A DNA stretch of 64,000 nucleotides from Roseivirga sp. 4D4 (GTDB lineage Bacteria; Bacteroidota; Bacteroidia; Cytophagales; Cyclobacteriaceae). A program made the translations under genes and the position numbers. The DNA lies in the NCBI RefSeq assembly GCF_001747095.1, contig NZ_MDGP01000001.1, positions 417,001-481,000 of the forward strand, written 5' to 3'. This document shows, one piece after another, positions 1 through 10,600 of this stretch (position 1 is the first letter of the stretch; every line of letters starts with the position of its first letter). The notes under the pieces were generated by a model that saw only the letters and a list, made by a program, of their open reading frames with translations, was not told the origin of the DNA and made no database searches.

Positions 1-1
1 A

Positions 2-301
2 TGGATAAAACCTTATGACGTCTTTCATCAATTGGGAAGAGAGACAGGTTTGTGTATAAAAAGTCAGTTGAACGGTTCAAAATCAGTTAGTGATAAACGT
101 GGGCTTTTGAATATGTCAGTGGAGAGCCTGGGAGAAGGCAACCGAGTCTACATTATCGAAAATTCTTACTCGGGGGATAAAGAGTCGATAGAAAGAAAAC
201 TCTTGAAAGAAGTGAAGACTACTACTATCCAAGACAAGGATTTACAACAGGCACTTACGCTGAAGTCAGCTGCTTGGCTCAATCCATATTTAGGCATTTA
301 A
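2..301 (+). CDS. C-terminal part of an HPr-like protein (5' end outside window)
   Basis: The reading frame is open to the left edge from base 2, so the gene starts outside the window; the TTG at 32 is only the first start-like codon inside it. The visible product (about 99 residues) can be laid by eye on the HPr phosphocarrier fold. A W-I-K-P-Y stretch sits where HPr has H-A-R-P-A, an NG-K turn follows, then a GLLNMSVESLGEG segment like HPr 'GVMSLG', then a hydrophobic strand and a GDKESIERKL helix. About 27 extra residues follow the helix. If the alignment holds, the phosphorylated histidine is replaced by tryptophan, so the protein would not be a normal PTS carrier. It precedes two tail-collar genes by 55 bases. 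The assignment is inference from pattern only; it could be an unrelated small alpha/beta protein. Confidence 0.4.
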   Translation, partial: WIKPYDVFHQLGRETGLCIKSQLNGSKSVSDKRGLLNMSVESLGEGNRVYIIENSYSGDKESIERKLLKEVKTTTIQDKDLQQALTLKSAAWLNPYLGI

Positions 302-356
302 ATAGAATATATATACACACTTAAATCAATTTTAAACCATTTAACACACTTACATC

Positions 357-926
357 ATGGATCCATTTTTAGCAGAGATTATCATGTTTGGCGGCAATTT
401 CGCGCCAAGGGCCTGGGCATTTTGCGATGGCCAATTGCTACCTATTAATCAAAACAGTGCCTTATTTTCACTACTAGGTACTATTTACGGAGGAGACGGA
501 CGAACTACATTTGCCTTACCTGATTTGAGAGGTAGAGTTCCAGTTCATCCTGGCACTGGACCAGGGCTTACTACGGTCAAGTTGGGAGAAAGAGGTGGTA
601 CAGAAACAAACACCTTAACCTTGAATAACTTACCTAATCACACACACAATGCCACTTTAACGAATGGACAAGCCTTGATCCCAGTGCAGAGCGCTGCAGG
701 AGAGGAAGATGAAGCTAATCCAGCTGCTGGTGTTTTAACGAATACTGGTACGGATAACTATACAAGTTCTGGAGGTAATGCAACCTATGGTGGATCTGCG
801 GTACCAGTTACTGGAACGGTAACGGTTCTTCCTGCAGGTAATCAGCAGCCGGTGAATAATATGCAACCATTTTTGGGTTTGAACTACATTATTGCTTTAC
901 AAGGCGTTTTCCCATCACGAAACTAA
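357..926 (+). CDS. Tail-collar domain protein (microcystin-dependent protein, Mdp-like), copy 1
   Basis: The 189-residue product has the phage tail collar fold typical of Mdp-like proteins. The N-terminus reads FLAEIIMFGGNFAPRAWAFC, followed by DGQLLPINQNSALFSLLGT, YGGDGRTTFALPDLRGR and a late NNMQPFLGLNYIIALQG. These proteins are common in Bacteroidota chromosomes outside prophages and usually occur in sets; their role is unknown, though the fold is that of trimeric tail tips. No signal peptide is visible. It lies 6 bases upstream of a paralogue (933-1508) and shares a GEEDEANPAAGVLTNTGTDN block with it. No other phage genes are nearby, so I read it as a resident gene. The family call is secure; the function is not. 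Confidence 0.9.
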   Translation: MDPFLAEIIMFGGNFAPRAWAFCDGQLLPINQNSALFSLLGTIYGGDGRTTFALPDLRGRVPVHPGTGPGLTTVKLGERGGTETNTLTLNNLPNHTHNATLTNGQALIPVQSAAGEEDEANPAAGVLTNTGTDNYTSSGGNATYGGSAVPVTGTVTVLPAGNQQPVNNMQPFLGLNYIIALQGVFPSRN

Positions 927-932
927 GAACTC

Positions 933-1508
933 ATGCAAAATCCATTTATAGCAACTACAATAATGTTTGCAGGAAATTTCGCTCCGAGATCATGGGCTTT
1001 TTGTGACGGTCAGTTAATGCCAATTGCACAGAATACTGCTTTGTTCTCGATTCTGGGAACTACTTTCGGTGGTGACGGACGTACTACCTATGGGCTCCCT
1101 GACATGCGAGGTAGAGTGGCTGTACATCCCGGTCACGGTCCTGGTTTATCGTTTCGGAAGTTGGGACAAAGATCCGGTTTAGAAGAGACCACAGTTAATG
1201 TTCTGACAATGCCTTACCACACGCATGAAGCAAATTTGACAGGCGCAGAAATGAATGTTCCTGTTCAATCAGCGCCAGGTGAAGAAGATGAGGCCAATCC
1301 GGCTGCAGGTGTTCTGACCAATACTGGTACAGATAATTTCACCTCTTCCGGAGGGAATGCCGCATATAATGGAGGAGCCGGTACTCAAGTTGCTGGAACC
1401 GTAAGTGTTCAGGCGACTGGTAACGGCCAGGCCTACAATAATATGCAACCCTATTTAGGAGTGAATTTTATTATAGCACTTTTCGGAATATATCCTTCTC
1501 GTAACTGA
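933..1508 (+). CDS. Tail-collar domain protein (microcystin-dependent protein, Mdp-like), copy 2
   Basis: The 191-residue product is a paralogue of the preceding gene, with the same order of motifs: IMFAGNFAPRSWAFCDGQL at the start, FGGDGRTTYGLPDMRGR in the middle and NNMQPYLGVNFIIALFGIYP at the end. The 6-base spacing implies one transcript and a local duplication that has since diverged. A hairpin with a T-run follows at 1518-1550 and should end the transcript. No export signal is visible. The products may form mixed trimers or fibres, but that is speculation. The next gene encodes a very large repeat-built surface protein, so a shared role at the cell surface is possible but unproven. Confidence 0.9.
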   Translation: MQNPFIATTIMFAGNFAPRSWAFCDGQLMPIAQNTALFSILGTTFGGDGRTTYGLPDMRGRVAVHPGHGPGLSFRKLGQRSGLEETTVNVLTMPYHTHEANLTGAEMNVPVQSAPGEEDEANPAAGVLTNTGTDNFTSSGGNAAYNGGAGTQVAGTVSVQATGNGQAYNNMQPYLGVNFIIALFGIYPSRN

Positions 1509-1517
1509 TTTAACCAT

Positions 1518-1550
1518 GTGGCCAGGGAAGCTTATTCCTGGCCACTTTTT
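1518..1550 (+). terminator. Rho-independent terminator after the tail-collar pair
   Basis: GTGGCCAGG (1518-1526) pairs perfectly with CCTGGCCAC (1537-1545) across a 10-base loop, followed by TTTTT. It separates the tail-collar operon from the giant gene. Confidence 0.85.
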
Positions 1551-1617
1551 GATTTTATAACTACCTATTGAAAAGCTTTTATTACAAGAGATCTATCAAC
1601 TAAATCATCCAGAAAAC

Positions 1618-4600
1618 ATGAAACTTACACGTCTCCTTGTCCTAGTCATTTTTTGCCTATTTGGCCTAATTCCTCTGAAAGCACAAAATAATAATGGCTC
1701 TATTGATGCCGTTGGCGATATCGCTTTTGTGGCATTTCATGATAATGATGATGGATTCGCCTTCGTGTTGCTCGATGATTGTACCGCTGGTCAGGTCATC
1801 AGGTTTATAGATGAAGGGTGGACTGGGTCTGCTTTCGCTTCAGTCTCAAGTGAAGGGGAAGTGACGTGGACCAATTCGACAGGGTCAACCATATCAAAAG
1901 GAACCGTAATAACCATCACCGATGCCGATGATAATGGCGCGGGGATTTCAGCAAATCAAGGAACTGCCGTAGAGGCCGAAAGTGGATTTAGCACTGGCGT
2001 AACAGCCGAACAAATCTACGCGGTTACAGGCACAAGGGCCTCACCTGGTACATTTTTATCAGCAATTGGAAACTTAGCACTCGATGGTGCTACTGTCGTT
2101 ACATTGTCGGGTACAGGATTAACTGATGGGACGAATGCCTTAAACTTAGGCGATGGTGAAGCCAGGTATACGGGGAGCACAAGTTTTAGTGGTACTCTGA
2201 GTGCCGTTGCCAGTGATGTGAACACATTAGGTTCTTGGAGTATTGCTAGTTTTACCTTTCCTAGTGATGTTGTAGGGGATTTTACTGGATCAACTTTCGG
2301 AGGTGATACAGACCCTCCTGTAGTTTCAAGCATTACCGTCAGCGGATCACCTGGTGCAGCTGACGCCTCTATGACTTTCTCAGTAGATTTTGATGAAAAC
2401 GCTAATAATGTCAGTACCGATGACTTTACGGTTTCTACAGCATCTGGAACAGCCACGGGTACGGTTTCAGCCGTAAGTGCAAGCACAGGAGACCCAATTA
2501 CAGTTACTGTCAGTTCTATAACAGGTACAGGTTCTATAAGGCTTGACCTCAAGGCTTCAACCAACATCACTGACGACACCGGTAATGGTAATGGGACAAA
2601 CGGAAATGTTGCGGCATTCAGCTCAGGTGCAACTCACACGGTGGATAGAGATGCCCCCTCAGCCCCCAGCACCCCTGATATGACTACTGCTACAGATTCA
2701 GGGAATGAAGAACATACCGCAGGATCCACGTCAGATAATCTAACCAACAATCAGACCCCTACTTTTGAAGGCACTGCTGAGGCGGGTTCTACTGTCAACC
2801 TGATTTCAAACGTAGACGGTAATATTGGGAGTGCTACTGCCACAGGTGGTAACTGGAGTATCATGGCTTCAACACTTACAGCGGGTGCACATACCATTAC
2901 AGCTACGGCTACGGATGCAGCCGGTAATACCTCGGGCTCTTCCTCTGGCTTAAGCATCAATATAGATGTAACACAACCTACGGTGACAATAACTACTACC
3001 TCTACAGACCCTACCAATGATAACCCGATTCCGGTTACCATCACCTTCAATTCAGAAGCTGAAAATATGAAGGAGAATGACCTTACGGTTGTGAATGGTA
3101 CAACTGGTGATTTTGCTTCTGCTGACAGTACTAGCTTTACGGTTAATATTACGCCTGCGGGTAATGGTAATGTACAGGTGTCTGTTGGAGCAGGTAGGGC
3201 ATTTGATCAGGCAGGGAATAGCAATACAACCTCTAACACGCTGAGTCTCGATTATGATGGAACCGGGCCTACATTGATCAATCAGGCTTTAGCTCAAACC
3301 GACTCGGATGATTTACAGGTCACCTATCAAAGTAATGAGACGGGTACGCTTTACTATGTAGTGACTACGAATTCTTCAACACCCACTCAGGCTCAGGTCA
3401 AGGCAGGTAACGATCAGTCAGGTACTTCCACTAATGTAGTATCGAGTGGCAATGCAGCGGTGACCGTCACTGGTTCCAATCAGACAATAGCACTGAATGG
3501 TCTGACACTGGCTTCTACGACATATCACCTGTTTATTTATGAAGAGGATGCAGTGGGTAATGAAAGTTCTGTGGTCACCAACAGTGCTGCTGTAGATGCT
3601 ACGGCACCTACATTGACCAATCAGGCCCTTGCCCAGACAGCCAGTAATGCCTTACAGATCACCTATCAGAGTAATGAGACGGGTACGCTTTACTATGTAG
3701 TAACTACGAATTCTTCAACACCCACCCAGGCTCAGATCTTGGCAGGTAACGATCAGTCAGGTACTTCCACTAATGTAGTATCGAGTGGCAATGCAGCGGT
3801 GACCGTCACTGGTTCCAATCAGACAATAGCACTGAATGGTCTGACACTGGCTTCTACGACATATCACTTGTTCATTTATGAAGAGGATGCAATTAACAAT
3901 CAAAGTTCTGTTGTGACCAATAGTGCTGCTGTAGATGCTACGGCACCTACATTGACCAATCAGGCGCTTGCCCAGACGGCCAGTAACACCTTACAGATCA
4001 CTTATCAGAGTAATGAAACGGGTACGCTTTACTATGTAGTAACTACGAATTCTTCAACACCTACCCAGGCTCAAATCTTGGCAGGTAATGATCAGTCAGG
4101 TACTTCTACCAATGTAGTATCGAGTGGCACTGCAGCGGTGACCGTCACTGGTTCCAATCAGACGATTGCACTGAATGGTCTGACGCTGGCTTCTACGACA
4201 TATCACCTGTTTATTTATGAAGAGGATGCAGTGGGCAATCAAAGTTCTGTGGTGACCAATAGTTCTGCTGTGGATGCTACGGCCCCTACATTGATCAATC
4301 AGGCGCTTGCCCAGACGGCCAGTAACGCCTTACAGATCACCTATCAGAGTAATGAAACGGGTACGCTTTACTATGTAGTAACTACGAATTCTTCAACACC
4401 TACCCAGGCTCAGATCTTGGCAGGTAATGATCAGTCAGGTACTTCCACCAATGTAGTATCGAGTGGCAATGCAGCCGTGACTGTCACTGGTTCCGATCAG
4501 ACGATCGCATTGAATGGTCTGACGCTGGCTTCTACGACATATCACTTGTTCATTTATGAAGAGGATGCAATTAACAATCAAAGTTCTGTTGTGACCAATA

Positions 4601-7600
4601 GTGCTACCATAGATAATACCGCCCCTACCTTGATCAATCAGGCTTTAGCTCAAACCGACTCGGATGATTTACAGATCACCTATCAGAGTAATGAGACCGG
4701 TACGCTTTATTATGTGGTGACTACGAATTCTTCAACACCTACCCAGGCTCAGATTTTGGCAGGAAATGATCAATCAGGTACTTCCACCAATGTAGTATCG
4801 AGTGGCACTGCAGCCGTGACCGTCACTGGTTCCAATCAGACGATTGCACTGAATGGTCTGACGCTGGCTTCTACGACATATCACCTGTTTATTTATGAAG
4901 AGGATGCAGTGGGCAATCAAAGTTCTGTGGTGACCAATAGTGCTGCCGTAGATGCTACGGCACCTACATTGACCAATCAGGCCTTAGCTCAAACCGACTC
5001 GGATGATTTACAGATCACCTATCAGAGTAATGAGACGGGTACGCTATACTATGTAGTAACTACGAATTCTTCGACACCTACCCAGGCTCAGATCTTAGCA
5101 GGTAATGATCAGTCAGGTACTTCCACCAATGTAGTATCGAGTGGCAATGCAGCCGTGACTGTTACCGGTTCAAACCAGACGATTGCACTGAATGGTCTGA
5201 CGCTGGCTTCTACGACATATCACTTGTTTATTTATGAAGAGGATGCAATTAACAATCAAAGTTCTGTTGTGACCAATAGTGCTGCTGTAGATGCTACGGC
5301 TCCAACAGTCACCGGTGTAAGTTCCACTACTGCCGATGGTACATATAAAGTTGGGGATGCAATAGCGGTAACGGTAACTTTTAGTGAGAATGTAACCGTT
5401 ACGGGTACTCCACAACTGACCTTGGAGACAGGTACTACCGACAGAACGATCAACTACGCCAGTGGATCGGGCGGAACGACATTGACCTTTAACTATACGG
5501 TACAAACAGGCGATGTCAGTGCTGATTTAGACTATGTGGGTACAAGTTCATTAGCCTTGAATTCAGGAACGATCAAAGATGGGGCAGGTAACGATGCTAC
5601 CTTGACACTTGCAACACCTGGAGCAGCCAATTCACTAGGTGCCAACAAAGCCATCGTGATTGATGGTGTTGCCCCAACCGTAACGAGTGTAAGTTCCACT
5701 ACTGCCAATGGAACCTATAAGGTAGGCGATGTGATTGCAGTTACGGTGACTTTCAGTGAGAATGTAACCGTTACAGGTACACCACAGCTTACCCTAGAGA
5801 CCGGAACTACTGACAGAACGGTGGATTATGCTTCCGGTTCAGGAGGATCTACCTTAACCTTTAATTATACGGTACAAACAGGCGATGTCAGTGCTGATTT
5901 AGACTATGTGGGTACAAGTTCATTAGCCTTGAATTCAGGAACGATCAACGATGGAGCTGGTAATGCTGCTACGCTGACCTTAGCATCACCAGGAGCAGCC
6001 AACTCTTTGGGTGCGAATAAGGCTATAGTTATTGATGGCGTTGCTCCAACAGTATCATTCGTGAGTTCGGTATCAGCCAATGGAACGTATAAAGTAGGTG
6101 ATGTCATTAATGTCAATGTCAGTTTTAGTGAGGCTATTACGGTAACTGGTACTCCTCAAATTGAACTAGAAACAGGAACAACTGATAGACAGGTTAACTA
6201 TACATCGGGTAGTGGTAATAACTCACTATTTTTCAGCTATACCGTACAAGCAGGTGATGTCAGTGCAGATCTTGACTACAAAGCGACAAATTCTTTGACA
6301 TTGAACGGGGGTGGTCTGAAAGATGCGGCAGGTAATGATGCTGTTTTAACGCTACCCGCTCCGGGAGCCACCAACTCACTAGGAGCGAACAAGGCACATG
6401 TGGTTGACGGAGTTGTTCCAACAGTAACGAGTGTGAGTTCAAGCACAGCCAACGGAAACTACAAGGCAGGAGATGTGATTGCAGTAACTGTGACTTTCAG
6501 TGAGAATGTAACCGTTACGGGTACACCACAGCTTACCTTAGAGACGGGCACTACTGATAGAACAGTGAATTATACTTCTGGTTCAGGAGGAACTATCCTA
6601 ACCTTTAACTATACGGTACAATCAGGCGATGTCAGTGCAGACTTAGACTATACAGGTACTAATTCACTTGCATTGAATGGTGGAACGATCAACGATGGAG
6701 CCGGTAATGCTGCTACGCTTACCTTAGCTACACCAGGAGCAGCTAACTCTTTGGGGGCAAATAAGGCATTAGTGATTGATGGAATAGCCCCAACCATCAG
6801 CTCAACTTCACCAGCAGATGACGGCACGGATATAGGAATAGGAGACAATATCACCATCACCTTTAGTGAGGATATCGCTTTTGGTACAGGAAATATCGAG
6901 ATCATTGACTTGACAGATGCTTCCAATACTGTCACCATTGATGCTGCATCTCCGGGATCACAAGCTTCGATTAGCGGAGCTACACTGACGCTTAACCCGA
7001 CCAACAGCTTAGACTTGAATAGTAATTATGCTGTTCAGATAGCGGCTACAGCCATTGATGATCTGGTAGGAAATAGTTACGCTGGAATTACAGATAATAC
7101 TACCCTGAATTTCACTACGATCAATACAGCAGTCGCCTTTGATGCGACTAGCAGTAATGCTGCGGAGTCTACTGTGAGTGTAAACCTACCGGTAAGTCTG
7201 AATGCCGCCAGTGGAGTAACTGTAACAGTTGATTATGCAGTGACGGGTACGGCCAGTGGTTCTGGCACGGACTATACCCTTGCTGACGGTACACTGACCT
7301 TTAACCCGGGTAGTACTTCTGAAAACATCACCATTGCCGGCATTGTAGATGACGCGATTGTTGAAACTAATGAGACAGTGATTGTGACCTTGTCAAATCC
7401 GACCAATGCTGGATTAGGAACCAATCAGGTGCATACTTATACCATTAATAATAATGATTTTGCTACGGTGACTATCGCTGATGTGACAGCCGCAGAGAAC
7501 TCTGGTAGTCAGTCTATTACTGCAACACTTGATAAAGCAGTACAGGGTGGCTTTGCTTTTGATGTGTTCACGACAGATGGTACAGCAACTACAGCGGATA

Positions 7601-10600
7601 GTGATTACTCTTCAACGGCAGGCTCTACATTGACTTTTACTGGAACGGCAGGAGAGACCCAGAGTCTTAACCTTCAGGGCTTAGGTGATACTAAGGTAGA
7701 AGCCGATGAGACCTTTACGATTAGTATGACAAATTTAGGGTTCACAGCGGTGACCACGAATGAGGTTGACATTACAGATGCAGCCACTTATACGATTACG
7801 AACGATGATGCTGCTAGCATAGCGATAGGTGATGTCACGAAAGTTGAGAATGCAGATGGCGCTACAACGACCTTTACGTTCACGACTACTTTGACTGGGT
7901 CGGTAGATCAAGCCTTTACTGTAGATTATGCCACCAGTGATGGAAGTGCATCAGCCGGTTCTGATTATACTGCTACCAGTGGTACACTCACATTTGCGGG
8001 GAACACTTCTGGCGAAACGCAAACTTTCAGTGTTACTGTGTCTAATGATGATGTAGTCGAGGCTGACGAAACCTTTACAGTAACCTTATCAAACCTTCAG
8101 GCTGGAGGTAAAAACGGCACGATCTCAGATGCTACTGCTACGGGAACAATCACAAATGACGATGCGGCAACGGTAGCATTTAACGCTACGGCCAGTTCAG
8201 GAAGCGAAGCAACTGCTTCAACTAACTTGCAGGTAGACTTATCTACATCAAGTGATTTTACCATAACCGTTGACTATGCAGTAACTGGTACAGCTACAGG
8301 ATCGGGCACGGACTACACATTGGCCAATGGTACTTTGACCTTTACTGCCGGAGATGTCAGCGAGAATATTACGATTGCTTCAATAGTAGATGACGCTTTG
8401 GACGAAGTAGATGAAACTGTTATTGTAACATTATCCAATCCTAGCAACGCGACCTTAGGTACCAATACGGTTCACACCTATACCATCCAGGACAATGATG
8501 ATGCCCCAACAGTTGAGTTTGGTCTGGCTACAGATGGACAGGCAGAGAGTGAACCAAGTCAGGATTTGCCTATTGGACTAAGCGCGGTGAGTAGCAAAAC
8601 GATTACGGTTGACTATGCGGCCACAGGTACGGCTACTGGATCAGGTACGGATTACACTTTTGCGAATGGTACTTTCACCTTTGATCCAGGAGATCAGAAC
8701 CTTACACTGCAGCTTACAGGAATTATTGATGATTTGTTGGACGAAGATGATGAGACCATCATTCTTACCCTTTCCAACCCTGCGAATGCTACGCTAGGAG
8801 CTCAGACTACGCTGACTTATACGATTCAAGACAATGATGCTGAGCCTACGGTTACTTTGAGTGTAGATAACAACAGTATTGCTGAAAATGCCGGTACTAG
8901 TGCTATCACGGCCACCCTTTCAGCGGTATCAGGCAGAGATGTTACAGTGAACTTGGGATATTCAGGTACTGCAACAAGTGGGACTGATTACAATAACACG
9001 GCAAGCACGAGTATTACCATAAGTGCAGGAAATACCTCAGCAGGCGCTGTAGTAGGTATCACAGCAATAGATGATACAGATGGAGAAGGAGCAGAAACCA
9101 TTATTGTAGATATCACAGGAGTTACAAACGGATCAGAAAGTGGTACACAACAACAGACCATTACAATTATCGATGATGATGACATTACTCCTCCAAGTGG
9201 TTATAGTGTGACAATGGATGATGCTTTGATCAACGCAACTGAAGCCACTGCCTCAACCTTCACTTTTGCTGGAGCAGAAGTAGGTGCTACCTATAACTAT
9301 ACGGTTTCTTCTGATGGTGGAGGAACTGACGTGACAGGTACAGGAACTATTACAACAGCCACCGACCAGATTACTTTAGCCGATCTATCAGGTCTAAGCG
9401 ATGGTACACTTACTTTATCAGTCACCTTAACAGATCCATCAGGAAATATTGGAGCGACAGCTAACGATGGTGCTAGCAAGGATGCGACAGCTCCAACAGC
9501 ACCAGTAGTAAGTAGTATAACTGACGATACGGGTAGCAATGGAGCTGATCAGATTACCAGTGATAATACACCAGATGTTAATGGTACGGCTGAAGCGAAT
9601 AGTACGGTTGAAGTCTTTGTGGATGGTGTTAGTGTTGGAACGACCAATGCAGATGGTTCTGGCAACTGGACCATGGTTTATAATGGCACCAGCGCCCGAG
9701 CAGATGGATCATTTGATGTAACGGCCAATGCCACAGATGCAGCAGGCAATATCAGTGCAACCAGTTCTGCACTGTCAGTGACTGTTGATACTGCTGCCCC
9801 TGATGCTCCGGTAGTGAGTACAATAACTGACGATACAGGAGCCAATGGAACAGACCAAAACACAAATGATGCAACACTGAGCTTTAGTGGTACTGCAGAA
9901 GCTAATGCAACCATAGAAGTCTTTATCGATGGTACGAGCATTGGCACCACTACAGCAGATGGTGCAGGCCAGTGGATATTTAACCATGAAGGAACCACGC
10001 TGGCAGATGCCGTTTATTCGGTAACAGCCAAGGCAACAGATGCTGCAGGAAACACTAGTGTGGAAAGTAGTGCATTGAGTGTCACGGTAGATACAGTTGC
10101 ACCAGCGGCACCAACAGTAGATTTAGATGCAGCTTTTGATACAGGTGCAAGTGATAGTGATGATTTAACCAATGCTACAACATTGAAATTCAATGGTACT
10201 GCCGAAGCCAATGCTGATGTGGAGGTATTTATCAACGATGTTAGTTTTGGAGTCACTGCCGCAGATGTAGTGGGGGCGTGGACATTGACCACCTCACCTC
10301 TGACTTTGACAGGAGAGATATCTGTAAAAGCAATTGCCACAGATCAAGTAGGTAATACAGGAGCAGCGAGTCAGGTACTGACAGTGACCATTGATACTGA
10401 AGTCACTTCTCCTACATTGTCACCAGCGGATAATGCAACAGATATACTGCCAACTACAGATTTGGTATTGACCTTTGCAGAAGATGTAGTGAAGAGTGGT
10501 AATAATATCTCTATTCGTAAATCAAGTGATGATTCGATACTGGAAAGCTTCGATGTTTCTAGCAGCAAGGTTACTGTATCAGGTTCAACAGTAACCATTG

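Noticed and set aside
357..1508. Prophage or tail-like particle based on tail-collar domains.
   Set aside because: No other capsid, tail, integrase or lysis gene is in the window; Mdp-like genes are common in bacterial chromosomes.
3271..6792. The tandem arrays as a CRISPR or mobile repeat.
   Set aside because: Units of 339 and 372 bases are exact codon multiples in one open frame with no spacers, so they are protein repeats.
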